Of a DNA stretch of 64,000 bases, positions 44,756 to 54,168 are shown piece by piece (within the stretch, counting starts at the first letter, position 1; every line of letters starts with the position of its first letter). Both the position numbers and the translations under genes were made by a program. A model generated the notes under the pieces. It saw only the letters and a program-made list of their open reading frames with translations. It ran no database searches and was not told where the DNA came from. Origin of the DNA: Serratia symbiotica (lineage in GTDB: Bacteria; Pseudomonadota; Gammaproteobacteria; Enterobacterales; Enterobacteriaceae); assembly GCA_011754105.1 (NCBI GenBank), contig JAAKDF010000010.1, positions 1 to 64,000 on the forward strand. The letters are read 5' to 3'.

Positions 44756-45352
44756 TATAAACAGAAATTTATCGCCACCCTGATTGTGTAAACATATTCT
44801 CACCAAATAATTGCTATAAAGTAGGCTTATCGCATCATCGTGATATCTGCGGATTAACAGCGTAGAGGCTCCATAAAATCGCTACATAAAACGGGTGACT
44901 GGATGCTGAAGTAAGTAGGCGGTGTCCGGTAATGGCACGTGAGCGGCGCTAGCGGTCATTGGAAACTGGCCGTGAATGGGGGATGGTCAAACTCAGCGGA
45001 TCGTTACCAAAGGCATCTTCAAATCGATGCGCTTGCGTAGTAATAATTGGCTGCGTAGTCAAATGGCACACAGGAAGCAGATAACAGTATTTGCTATGAT
45101 TGAGTGCGTTTTATTGTTGATCTCGTTTTTGTGTTTACTTGCATTGTATCTAACTAATATATTGATTCAAAATGATTTAATATCTTAATTTTGGTGATTT
45201 ATTGTTCTTTTCTCCGTTGCCTACGAGTAAAATTTGGCGCGCAGGAGCTACATGCCTACGCGCCAAATAGTAGATCACTGAAGGAAATAAATCCGGTTTG
45301 AGCGATCTGATCAATCGCCAAAAATCACAACCCCTCAAAACCGGACTAAGTT
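44756..45352. other. Unassigned debris before IS630 remnant
   Basis: No gene is supported. A 70-codon ORF at 44976-45188 has a hydrophobic helix near its end but no family resemblance and no ribosome site. A hairpin-like pair (TCCGGTTTGAG and CTCAAAACCGGA) lies at about 45290-45345 and may belong to the IS630 end. Confidence 0.35.
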
Positions 45353-45982
45353 ATGCCGATCAAAGCACCCATCCCCCGACATGAACGACGTCAGATACAA
45401 AATTATCTAGAAAAGACCAAATAAAAATTATGCCAGACAGCCTTATTACCATGGTGATTTTACACCGTGGCTACAAGCTGACTTACCTAGGTAAAACCTT
45501 ATGTGACGCCCATTTCTCTGTCGGACGATGGGTTAATTTGTTCACATTGGGCTGCTATGAAGGAACGGAGGCAATGTTGAAGATTCTTGATTTGCTCGTT
45601 CATCGTTTTTCACAGGACTTTGGCTATCTGCGTTCTCGGTGGAATACTGAGATTTTAACGATTGAAATGAATAAATTATTTAACTCGACGTTACATCCTG
45701 TTTCACTTAGGCGCTGGTTGACGAACGCCGGTATTGTGTGGCGTAGAGCGGCTCTAAATTTGTACATCCTAGAGCCTAATAAAGGAGAAAAAACTGGCGG
45801 CTATCGATACCGCATTGAAGAATAATAGTCCTGAGCATCCCGTCTTTTACCAAGATGAGGTAAACATAGATATGAACCCTAAAATAGGTGCCGACTTGCA
45901 GAAAAAGGGTTAACAAAACGTATGGCAACACTGAGACAGAATAAAAAGAAGTACTTAGCGGGATGCTCTTCATGCAGGAACC
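45353..45982 (+). pseudogene. IS630-family transposase, truncated
   Basis: Starts MPIKAPIPRHERRQIQNYLEK, the N-terminal HTH region of IS630 transposases, then shifts frame near 45420. The ORF 45430-45825 continues with YLGKTLCDAHFSVGRWVNLF, QDFGYLRSRWNTEIL and LRRWLTNAGIVWRRAA. A later frame has PVFYQDEVNIDMNPKIGADL, which carries a catalytic Asp, and a LAGCSSCRN-like end. The gene is cut at 45982 by the IS5-family copy. The C-terminal third is missing on the other side. Confidence 0.8.
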
Positions 45983-46999
45983 GGCGTTATTGAATAAATC
46001 GAATATTTGGCTGGCACGAGGATCAGATCACTCGCCTTCTATCAAAATAGCGATATTGATTGCGTGGTCCAGCAAAAATTCAAGATTACCAACTAGTAAG
46101 TCTTACAACAACGCCCTTATCACTCGGGTTTCACTCACTTTCTGGGTCGATGAAACAGCACTTCACGCCTGGTACTGAAAGGCAAAACCTTCGAAGCGTA
46201 TTTACCCACAACATTAACATTATTCTAATATGGCAATGACTAGCGTCTTGATGCTGAAACGGATTTTCGGCCTGATACTTCGCGCCATCCATGGCTTCGT
46301 CGAATCCATTTTCACACTGATAAAAGTGCCGTTGAAAGGCCCGGACTACACCTGCATCAGTAAGCGGGCGAAGTCCGTCAATGTCCAGTTTAAAAAACCA
46401 ACGCCTGATAAAATTGCGCATTTGGCTATAAAATACTGTCAGGGGGAATGGCGGTTCTGGCCAAAATTACATTTGGCCGTAGATACAGAAATACATTAGG
46501 TCATCTGTACTGACCTTTCCTTGAGTAATATCACCGATACGGAAGCATTCCTAGGCCTCATCCGCCAGACGTCCGGTAAAATCAAATTCGCCTCGGAGGA
46601 TAGAGCTTACGATAGGCGAATGAGTCATGATGAGTTAAGGCATAAGAAGATAAGGTCGTTAATACCGCCCAGAAGTGGAGTCAGTTATTGGTCAGCAGAG
46701 TATGCAGACCGAAATCAAGCAGTAGCAAACCAGCGCTTTACCGGAGACAACACGCGGAGAAAAAGTTTAACAGTCTACCACCGACGTTCGATAGCCGAAA
46801 CAGCGATGTACAGAGTACAACATTTATTTAGTGGTCACCTTGTCCGCTGCGAGATTATGATGAGCAAGTTGCAGAGGCTATGGCCATGAGCTATGAATTA
46901 AACAAGATGACGCTGGCCGGTATGCCAGAAACTCTACGCGTTGCCTAAAAGATGCCCATTCAGGGGACTATTTATTCTAAATCAAATTTATTCAATAAA
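45983..46999 (+). mobile_element. IS5-family (IS903-like) element, full length, dead transposase
   Basis: The left terminal repeat GGCGTTATTGAATAAATC begins at 45983; the right end TTTATTCAATAAA lies at about 46987-46999. The transposase is readable nearly throughout (WVDETALHAW; VLMLKRIFGLILRAI; LHLAVDTEIH; NITDTEAFLGLIRQTSGKIK; SIAETAMYRVQHLFSGHLV) but is stopped by TGA at 46176-46178 and TAG at 46497-46499. The same two stops occur in the copy at 51046-52046. It sits inside the IS630 transposase gene. Confidence 0.88.
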
Positions 47000-47158
47000 T
47001 ATACAAATGTTATAAAATATTGATTTTTAATAAAAAATTTTATAATTAATAATATTTCCACTGGAAATTTGCATATTTTTAATAGAAGTCTCGTTTTTAA
47101 ATGCAGCGTTACATAGAATGACATCCGAAGTCCAACCAGCCTCATATTTGGAGCAAGC

Positions 47159-48346
47159 ATGTCCTATTTTATGCACTTTGCGTTATCTTTGATGGTAGTA
47201 GCGATTTTGGCGCTATTAGTATGCCAAGATCGCAAAGACATCCACATTAGCTACATTATTAAATTATTGATTATTGAAGTACTGCTAGCCTATTTTCTCC
47301 TGCATTCAGAAGCGGGTTTAAGCTTTGTAAAGGGATGTGCAGCATCGTTCGACAAACTACTCGAATTTGCTGGGAAAGGAACTGATTTTGTATTCGGTGG
47401 CATTGCAGAAAAAAACCTAGCATTCTTCTTCCTGAAGGTACTGTGTCCTATCGTCTTTATGTCTGCACTTATTGGTATTCTGCAATACATTAAGGTGTTA
47501 CCGTTTCTTATTCAGATTGTCGGTACCGCGCTATCAAAAATAAACGGTATGGGTAAGCTGGAATCCTTCAATGCCGTCAGTTCGCTGATCCTTGGTCAGT
47601 CTGAAAATTTCATCACTTATAAAGATATCCTGAGCAAGATGTCAGAAAAGCGCATGTACACCATGGCAGCAACCGCGATGTCTACGGTTTCCATGTCTAT
47701 CGTCGGTGCTTATATGACAATGCTGGATGCCAAATTTGTGGTAGCAGCATTGGTACTGAACATGTTCAGTACCTTTATCGTGCTGTCATTAGTCAACCCG
47801 TATGACATCGGTAAAGAAGAAGATCTGCACTTGGGCAACCCGCATCAAGGCCAAAGTTTCTTTCAAATGCTGGGTGAATACATCTTGACTGGTTTTAAAG
47901 TGGCGATTATCGTTGCTGCGATGCTGATCGGTTTTATTGCCCTGCTCGCTGCTCTCAATGGCCTCTTTAGCGCCATCTTTGGCCTGAGTTTCCAGCACAT
48001 CCTCGGTTACTTCTTCTATCCGTTCGCTTGGATTATAGGTGTCCCTAAACACGAAGCCTTACAAGTCAGCAGCATCATGGCGACCAAGTTAGTCTCTAAC
48101 GAATTTGTGGCGATGATGGAGCTACAAAAAGTCTCTGCCGAACTGTCACCACGCAGCACAGGCATCCTGTCGGTGTTTCTAGTTTCCTTTGCCAATTTTT
48201 CTTCTATTGGCATCGTGGCTGGGGCGATCAAAGGGCTGAGCGAACATCAGGGCAATGTGGTGTCACGATTTGGTCTGAAGCTGGTATATGGTTCAACGCT
48301 GGTTAGTATTCTATCTTCCGCTATAGCAGGTCTGATGCTCAGCTAA
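47159..48346 (+). CDS. nupC: Nucleoside transporter NupC
   Basis: Proton-coupled concentrative nucleoside transporter of the inner membrane (CNT family). The 395 residues are close to E. coli NupC (400). Many membrane helices are evident, and the CNT signature [16 protein letters not shown] and the [15 protein letters not shown] and [10 protein letters not shown]-like ([15 protein letters not shown]) segments are intact. An IS copy ends about 160 bp upstream. In E. coli nupC also lies near the tRNA-Ala and gltX genes. Confidence 0.96.
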   Translation: MSYFMHFALSLMVVAILALLVCQDRKDIHISYIIKLLIIEVLLAYFLLHSEAGLSFVKGCAASFDKLLEFAGKGTDFVFGGIAEKNLAFFFLKVLCPIVFMSALIGILQYIKVLPFLIQIVGTALSKINGMGKLESFNAVSSLILGQSENFITYKDILSKMSEKRMYTMAATAMSTVSMSIVGAYMTMLDAKFVVAALVLNMFSTFIVLSLVNPYDIGKEEDLHLGNPHQGQSFFQMLGEYILTGFKVAIIVAAMLIGFIALLAALNGLFSAIFGLSFQHILGYFFYPFAWIIGVPKHEALQVSSIMATKLVSNEFVAMMELQKVSAELSPRSTGILSVFLVSFANFSSIGIVAGAIKGLSEHQGNVVSRFGLKLVYGSTLVSILSSAIAGLMLS

Positions 48347-48417
48347 ATGGCACCGCGAAAATGTGACTAAGTATGCGGTATCAGTTAAGGGGTCTTTGAC
48401 TAATTCAGTGGCGGTGT

Positions 48418-48452
48418 AAAATCCGGAAACGAAAAATATTTCCGGATTTTTT
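48418..48452 (+). terminator. Intrinsic terminator of nupC
   Basis: AAAATCCGGAAA pairs with TTTCCGGATTTT and the right arm runs into TT, 72 bp after the nupC stop. Confidence 0.8.
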
Positions 48453-48588
48453 CGCAGAGAAACAATCTGACGCTAAGAAGTAGGATTTGGTAACAGGAGT
48501 TCAGTACGATAATTAGAGGCTAAAGATAAACTGAAGAAGAATAGAGTAGGTTGATGGGGATGTGGGGGTAGAAAATACGCTTTAATCG

Positions 48589-48664
48589 TGGTGGAGCTAG
48601 ACGGGATCGAACCGTCGACCTCCTGCATGCCATGCAGGCGCTCTTCCATCTGAGCTATAGCCCC
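48589..48664 (-). tRNA. tRNA-Ala (GGC)
   Basis: A 76-nt tRNA beginning GGGGCTATAGCTCAG, anticodon GGC within the stem-loop GCATGGCATGC, T-arm GGTTCGATCC and encoded CCA. It corresponds to alaX/alaW, which in E. coli also lie near gltX; here there is a single copy. Confidence 0.95.
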
Positions 48665-48856
48665 CTACTTCCCCACACCAATTGTGGAGTGGGGAACATG
48701 ATATGAAACCCCAGAAACACTGTCAACGGCTAAGTGTAATTCCTCGATCAAGCTCTGAAAAAGCCGCCAAATTAGCCTGCTTAACGCCCAAAATTGTCAG
48801 TAGAGGCTAGATCGTTCATGCGAGATCCTTCTTGATTGATACCGCACAATAAGCAA

Positions 48857-50272
48857 TCAACCCTGCGCTTCGCGCGTGGCGATGTATGCCAAGGCCCTAT
48901 CGATACGCTGTATGGAACGCGCTTGGCCGATCGCATACACAGTAACGTCCATGCCAGGCGATTGTCCAGTCCCTGTCACTGCTACGCGCAGCGGCATGCC
49001 GACCTTGCCCATCCCAACACCCAGCTCATCTGCGGTACCCTGAATAGCATGGCGTACATTTTCCGGCGTCCATGGGCTACTGGTTGCCAACTTGGCACGC
49101 ACGGCTTTCAGCGGCTGGCAGGCGACCGGTCGCAAGTGTTTTTTAGCGGCATCGGCTTCGAAATGGTGGAATTCTTCATAAAAATAGCGGCAAGACTCAG
49201 CCATTTCTTTCAAGGTTTTGCAACGTTCACCTAGCAGCTTGACAATATCTTTCAATTCAGGGCCATTGCGGGTTTCAATGCCAAGTTTCTCAACGTGCCA
49301 CGCCAGATGTACCGCCACTTCTGCCGCCGGCATATGGTTGATGTAGTGATGGTTTAGCCATTGTAATTTCTCAGTATTGAAGGAGCTGGCTGACTTGCTA
49401 ATCGTATCCAGGGTAAAGAACGTTTTCATATCGTCGAGGGAAAATATTTCTTGATCGCCATGCGACCAACCCAGACGTACCAGGTAGTTCAGCAACGCCT
49501 GCGGTAGATATCCATCATCACGATACTGCATCACCCCCACTGCACCGTGCCGCTTGGATAGTTTCTTGCCGTCGTCGCCGAGGATCATCGAGACGTGAGC
49601 ATATTCCGGCACCGGAGCACCCAGCGCTTTCAGGATATTAATTTGTCGTGGAGTGTTATTGATGTGGTCTTCGCCACGGATTACATGGCTAATTTCCATA
49701 TCCCAGTCGTCCACTACCACACAGAAGTTATAGGTTGGCGAACCATCGGTACGGCGGATGATCAAGTCATCCAATTTCTGATTACTAAATTCGATTGGGC
49801 CACGGATTTTGTCGTCAAAGGTCACCGAGCCTTCCTGCGGATTGCGAAAGCGCACCACATGCGGTTCATCATAAGTGTTTCTGCACTGGCTATCACGGCA
49901 GTGGCCGTCATAACGTGGCTTTTCACCGTTCAACATCTGCTTTTCACGCAACGCGTCTAGACGTACTTTGGAGCAATAACATCTATAGGCCGTGCCCTGC
50001 ACTAGCATGTCTTCGATCACCGTGTTGTAGCGGTCAAAACGCTTGGTCTGAAAGTATGGTCCTTCATCCCAATCTAAATTGAACCAGTTCATGCCAGCCA
50101 TAATTGCTTCGATCGCTTCCTGAGTGGAACGTTCCAAGTCAGTATCTTCGATACGCAGAACGAACTCTCCGCCCGCATGGCGGCTAAACAACCAGGAATA
50201 AAGCGCAGTGCGGACACCACCGAAGTGCAGATAGCCGGTAGGACTCGGCGCAAAACGGGTTTTAATTTTCAT
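48857..50272 (-). CDS. gltX: Glutamyl-tRNA synthetase GltX
   Basis: Charges tRNA-Glu. From [10 protein letters not shown] (50272) the protein has 471 residues, exactly E. coli length; the ORF extends 24 bp upstream without homology. The class I signature is HFGG (16-19) and KMSKS-type motif KLSKR (237-241). Cysteines C98, C100 and C125 of the zinc site are present; the fourth position (127) is Asp rather than the His I recall in E. coli. It is divergent from the tRNA-Val gene, as in E. coli. Confidence 0.96.
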   Translation of the reverse strand: MKIKTRFAPSPTGYLHFGGVRTALYSWLFSRHAGGEFVLRIEDTDLERSTQEAIEAIMAGMNWFNLDWDEGPYFQTKRFDRYNTVIEDMLVQGTAYRCYCSKVRLDALREKQMLNGEKPRYDGHCRDSQCRNTYDEPHVVRFRNPQEGSVTFDDKIRGPIEFSNQKLDDLIIRRTDGSPTYNFCVVVDDWDMEISHVIRGEDHINNTPRQINILKALGAPVPEYAHVSMILGDDGKKLSKRHGAVGVMQYRDDGYLPQALLNYLVRLGWSHGDQEIFSLDDMKTFFTLDTISKSASSFNTEKLQWLNHHYINHMPAAEVAVHLAWHVEKLGIETRNGPELKDIVKLLGERCKTLKEMAESCRYFYEEFHHFEADAAKKHLRPVACQPLKAVRAKLATSSPWTPENVRHAIQGTADELGVGMGKVGMPLRVAVTGTGQSPGMDVTVYAIGQARSIQRIDRALAYIATREAQG

Positions 50273-50520
50273 TGGGTTCACTGCCTTATTACGCAACGTA
50301 TGTCAGCAAGTTGCCAACGGTTGCTCGAAATTTAAAAACGTGGGCGACATTGTATCACCACGGGCTAATTCCTCAACGTTAACAAGATATTTCGCTGGCT
50401 AATTCCGCGCTCTCTGCGTCTGGCTTCGCATGACGATGAGGCAAAATTTGGCATTACTAGCGATAATAATCGCACTCTGCATAATTTTACGCCGAACGAT
50501 TAAAATCATTTTAAAAACCA

Positions 50521-50548
50521 TTGACTCACTTTGAACTATCCATATAAT
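50521..50548 (+). promoter_or_regulatory. Promoter of the tRNA-Val operon
   Basis: TTGACT (50521-50526) and a perfect TATAAT (50543-50548) with 16-bp spacing, 18 bp before the mature tRNA. Confidence 0.75.
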
Positions 50549-50566
50549 GTTAACAACAGCAAGTTG

Positions 50567-50642
50567 GGGCGATTAGCTCAGTTGGTAGAGCACCTCCTTT
50601 ACACGGAGGGGGTCGGCGGTTCGAAACCGTCATCGCCCACCA
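50567..50642 (+). tRNA. tRNA-Val (UAC)
   Basis: A 76-nt tRNA beginning GGGCGATTAGCTCAG, anticodon TAC in the loop TTTACAC, T-arm and encoded CCA. It matches the valU family, which in E. coli heads valU-valX-valY-lysV opposite gltX. This UAC anticodon is a cmo5U target of CmoA/CmoB. Confidence 0.95.
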
Positions 50643-50662
50643 TATTGTAGAACAGTAAAAAA

Positions 50663-50727
50663 TGGGAACACCAGGGTAATTATCTCTACAGAGAGGGCCG
50701 AAGGCTCGAATCTTGCATGACCCACCA
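50663..50727 (+). pseudogene. tRNA-Lys relic
   Basis: The 3' end CTCGAATCTTGCATGACCCA followed by CCA matches the T-arm and acceptor end of enterobacterial tRNA-Lys with several changes, while the D-arm and anticodon arm no longer fold. It is where lysV lies in E. coli; valX and valY are absent. Confidence 0.65.
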
Positions 50728-50730
50728 ATT

Positions 50731-50762
50731 AAAAAAATCGTCTTCTTTGAGGCGATTTTTTT
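50731..50762 (+). terminator. Terminator of the tRNA-Val operon
   Basis: AAAAAAATCGTC pairs with GGCGATTTTTTT, an A/T-tailed hairpin just after the tRNA-Lys relic. Confidence 0.8.
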
Positions 50763-50987
50763 AATTTTCAGCTTGAAACACTTTTCTCAGTCAACCCTGT
50801 TCGCTATGTGCATCATTGATATGTGTTCGCTACAGGGGATACATATGTTTATTATTTTAATATTTTTCATGTTAAATTATCGCTGTTATTTCACCAAGCC
50901 AATCTGCTAAACAGCCTAATGCGCCTTTATTTAAGAAAAAAAAAGATCTTTCTATGACACTATCCTTACGCCTTCTGCTTATTTCAT

Positions 50988-51037
50988 TTATAAACGTAAG
51001 CCCACTGCTCAGTTATAAACGTAAGCCCACTGCTCAG
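50988..51037. repeat. Perfect 25-bp tandem duplication
   Basis: The 25-base unit beginning TTATAAACGTAAGCCC occurs twice without a spacer (50988-51012 and 51013-51037), immediately before the truncated 3' end of the next IS copy. Confidence 0.9.
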
Positions 51038-51045
51038 TGGCTGTT

Positions 51046-52046
51046 AAGATTTGGAATAAAGAATCCCCTGAATGTGCATCTTTTAGGCAATGAGTACAGT
51101 TTCTGGCATACCGTCCAGCGTCATCTTGTTTAATGCACAGATCATAGCCATAGCCTATGCAACTTGCGCATCATAGTCTCGCAGCAACAGGTAACCACCA
51201 AATAGCTATTTTACTCTGCACATCGTTGTTTCGGCTATCAAACGTCGGTGGTAGCTTGTTATACCTTTCCTCCGTGTGTTTTCTCCGCTACGGCGCTGGT
51301 TTGCCACCTCTTGATTTCGGTCTGCATACTCTGCTGATTAATAACGAGCTCCACTTCTGGACGGTATTAACGCCATAATCTTCTTGCGCCTTAACTCATC
51401 ATAACTTATTCGCCTATTGTAAGCTCCATCAGCCGAGGCGACTTCGATTTTACGGTACTTCTGGCGGATAATGCCTAGGAATGCTTCCGTATCGGTGATA
51501 TTGCTCAAGGAAAGGTCAGTACAGATGACCTAATGTATTTCTGTATCTACGGCCAAATGTAATTTTAGCCAGAACCGTCGTTTCCCCTGACCGTGTTTTA
51601 TAGCCAGGTGCGCAATTTTACCAGGCGTTGGGTTTTTAAACTGGACATTGACGGACTTTGCCCGCTTACTGATGCAGGTGTAGTACGGGCCTTTCAACGG
51701 CACTTTTATCAGTGTGAAAATGGAGTCGACAAAGCCCTGGATGGCGCGAAGTGTCGGGCCGAAAATCCGTTTCAGCATCAAGACGCTAGTCATTGCCATA
51801 TTGGAATAATGTTAATGTTGTGGGTAAACACGCTTTGAAGGTTTTGCCTTTCAGTACCAGGCGTGAAGTGCTGTTTCATCGATCCAGAAAGTGAGTGAAC
51901 CCCGAGTGATAAGGGCGTTGTTGTAAGACTTACCAGTTGGTAATCTTGAATTTTTGCTGGACCACGCAATCAATATCGCTATTTTGATAGAAGGCGAGTG
52001 ATCTGATCCTCGTGCCGGCCAAATGTTCGATTTATTCAACAACGCC
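51046..52046 (-). mobile_element. IS5-family (IS903-like) element lacking its 3' terminal repeat
   Basis: The 5' terminal repeat is at the right end (ATTTATTCAACAACGCC, ending 52046). The copy covers almost the whole element, but the last ~15 bp at the left do not match a terminal repeat. The transposase has TGA at 51851-51853 and TAG at 51530-51532, identical in position to those of the copy at 45983-46999, and shares a small insertion. Its 5' end is 51 bp upstream of ratA. Confidence 0.86.
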
Positions 52047-52097
52047 TTGCAGATAGAATGCTATTATCCGCACGTTTTGTGTCTTACAGGAAATAAT

Positions 52098-52532
52098 ATG
52101 CCCCAGATAAATCGGAATGCGTTAGTGCCATTCAGCGCCGAGCAGATGTATCAGTTGGTTAACGATGTTGATTCTTATCCCGATTTTCTACCATGTTGTA
52201 TCGGTAGCCGGGTGATTAACGCGTCCAATAACGAAATGACCGCCGCAGTGGATGTAGCCAAAGCGGGTATCAGTAAAACCTTTATCACACTTAATACGCT
52301 GCTAGATAACCAGAGGATCAATATGCAGTTGGTTGATGGTCCGTTCCGAAAGCTGATGGGTTGCTGGCAGTTTACGCCGTTGAGTTCGGAAGCCTGCAAG
52401 GTAGATCTGCACCTGTATTTTGAGTTTACCAACACACTGATTCAGCTAGCATTCGGCAATTTTTTCAAAGAGATGGCAGGTAGTATGGTGCAAGCTTTTA
52501 CCCAACGAGCAAAACAGGTTTACATTGTCTGA
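52098..52532 (+). CDS. ratA: RatA/PasT, START-like (COQ10 family) protein
   Basis: Member of the polyketide-cyclase/START superfamily. In E. coli it is reported as a toxin blocking 70S ribosome formation (RatA) or a persistence factor, and relatives bind ubiquinone (COQ10). Starting at [21 protein letters not shown] (52098, after CAGGA), the protein has 144 residues, the usual size. [17 protein letters not shown] and [15 protein letters not shown] match the family. It overlaps ratB by 8 bp. An IS end lies 51 bp upstream, so the native promoter may be lost. Confidence 0.92.
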   Translation: MPQINRNALVPFSAEQMYQLVNDVDSYPDFLPCCIGSRVINASNNEMTAAVDVAKAGISKTFITLNTLLDNQRINMQLVDGPFRKLMGCWQFTPLSSEACKVDLHLYFEFTNTLIQLAFGNFFKEMAGSMVQAFTQRAKQVYIV

Positions 52533-52932
52533 GATCCAGGTCGAGGTTGTTTACGCCTTACCGGAACGTCAGTATCTTCGTAAGGTAAGGCTGGCTGCTG
52601 GCAGCAACGTTGAGTTGGCGATTCAGGATTCTGGCTTGCTGGAGCTGCGCCAGGATATCGATTTGCAAAGCAATAAGCTGGGGATATACAGCCGTCCGGC
52701 CAAGCTGGACGATCTGCTGAATGATGGTGATCGGGTGGAAATTTATCGGCCGCTAATTGCTAATCCCAAAGAACTTCGATGCCAACTAGCAGAAAGGCAA
52801 GAAAATAAGGCGCATTTAGCGCCTTATTTTCTTATCAGTGAACCGGATTTCACCTCATTAGCCGAAAGTGATAGTTCCTGCATTGATTATTTATTCAACA
52901 AAGCTATATTCAGATGTAAATTCGAATTATGA
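52525..52932 (+). CDS. ratB: RatB/PasI ubiquitin-fold protein, C-terminally extended
   Basis: RatB (UPF0125) is a small beta-grasp protein encoded with ratA; it was proposed as antitoxin of RatA. The core ([55 protein letters not shown]) matches the ~96-residue E. coli protein. The frame does not stop where relatives do but runs on for about 40 residues, through the operon's terminator hairpin (52801-52831) and an IS end, to 52932, giving 135 residues. The start is probably TTG. Whether the extended protein is stable is unknown. Confidence 0.85.
   Translation: MSEIQVEVVYALPERQYLRKVRLAAGSNVELAIQDSGLLELRQDIDLQSNKLGIYSRPAKLDDLLNDGDRVEIYRPLIANPKELRCQLAERQENKAHLAPYFLISEPDFTSLAESDSSCIDYLFNKAIFRCKFEL
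52801..52831 (+). terminator. ratAB terminator hairpin, now inside the ratB frame
   Basis: A perfect 13-bp stem (GAAAATAAGGCGC / GCGCCTTATTTTC) with a 5-base loop; the right arm carries TTTT. The ratB reading frame passes through it. Confidence 0.8.
52885..52904. mobile_element. Solitary IS5-family terminal repeat
   Basis: TTATTCAACAAAGC is the IS903-type end without any adjoining transposase sequence. It lies at the junction between ratB and the emrA relic, regions that are not adjacent in E. coli. Confidence 0.5.
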
Positions 52933-52971
52933 CGGGTAGAGAAAGTTTAAAGAACACCATAGGGAGAAATC

Positions 52972-54147
52972 ATGAGCATTAGTGCGGCGACTCAAAACCA
53001 GCAGAGGAGAACGATAAAAAGAAGCAACGCCAATTTTAGCTGCTGTTGCTAACGGTTATTTTCATTATTGTTGGGGTAGCTTATTTTACGTACTGTTTCC
53101 TGTTTTTTCTTCATTATAAAGAAACCGATGACGCCTATGTCTCCGGCAACCAGGTATAGATTATGGCTCAGGTATCCGGCAGCTTTAACAGTGTCAATGT
53201 CAATAATACCTACTACGTAAAACAAGGTGATGTACTGTTAAAGCTCGATCCGACCGATGCCAAGCAGGCTTTTCAACGTGCTAAACAGGTCTGGCCAACA
53301 GCGTGCGTCAAAACCCACCAACTGATCATCAACAGTAAGCAGTTTCAGGCCAATATCGCCCTGCGAAAATCCGTTCTAAGCAAGGCGAAGAACAATCTGA
53401 AGAGCCGTGTCTTCTTGAGAAGCGTTGATGCTATCGGCCGCTAAGAGTTGCAACACGCTCGCGATGCAGTGGACAGTGCCAAAGCAGCGCTGGACGTGGC
53501 GACTGAGCAATACAACCCCAATAAAGCGATAGTGTCGGACACCCCATTGAAGCAGCAACGGGATATCCTGTAATCTGACGCGCAGATGCGCGATGCTTGA
53601 TTGGCAATGTAACAAACTAAAGTGCTTAGCCACATAAACGGTTACGTATCACGCCGTAGCGTAAAGATCGGCGCGCAACTCCCCGTGGGCGCTACGCTGA
53701 TAGAGGTAGTACCTGCCGATAATATTTGGATGGATGCCAACTTCAAAGAAATCCAGATCGCTAATATGCGTATCGACCAACCGGTTACTATGATCAGCAA
53801 TGTGTATGGCGACTATGTAATCTACAACGGCAAAATCGCTGGTATCTATATGGGTACTAGCAGCATCTTCTTACTGTTGCCAGAACAGAACGCCACCGGT
53901 AAATGGATCAAAGTGGTGCAGTGCCTGCCGGTACGTATCGAATTATACGCGAAGCAGATAGCAGATCATCCGCTGCATATCAGCATGTCAACGCGAGTGA
54001 AAGTTGACACCGCTAATCTAGATGGCCGCGTACTTTCCAATGTGGTGCGAGATAAGCCACGGTACTAAAGCAACTCGCTGACGTTGGATCTGGTATCGGT
54101 TAACCAAATGATTGCCAAGGTGATCCATGCGAACGCTGGCCAAGCGT
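52972..54147 (+). pseudogene. emrA: EmrA efflux membrane-fusion protein pseudogene
   Basis: EmrA links the EmrB pump to TolC for export of hydrophobic drugs. The sequence starts with ATG (52972) and reads SAATQNQQ-like, then HYKETDDAYVSGNQ before a TAG. 53163-53444 holds the biotinyl-lipoyl and coiled-coil part (VKQGDVLLKLDPTDAKQAF, INSKQFQANIA); a frame change and stops follow; 53622-54068 contains GYVSRRSVKIGAQLP, MDANFKEIQIANMRI and TGKWIKVVQCLPVRIEL. At least four disabling changes are visible. The end, VNQMIAKVIHANAG, runs into the emrB relic. Confidence 0.9.
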
Positions 54148-54168
54148 GCGGGGAGGGCCCCCTTGCCA

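Noticed and set aside
44976-45188. 70-residue ORF with a C-terminal hydrophobic helix
   Set aside because: No ribosome site, no recognised family, and it lies in IS debris; not strong enough to call a gene.
50988-51037. CRISPR-like repeat
   Set aside because: The two units are directly adjacent with no spacer and there are only two; no cas genes occur.
47000-51045. nupC-gltX block as a composite transposon
   Set aside because: The flanking IS copies are dead, one lacks an end, and the enclosed genes keep their normal order with tRNAs; rearrangement is a simpler explanation than mobility.
52098-52932. ratA/ratB as a newly acquired toxin-antitoxin system
   Set aside because: Both are conserved housekeeping-type genes of Enterobacterales in their normal overlap, not a horizontally acquired module.
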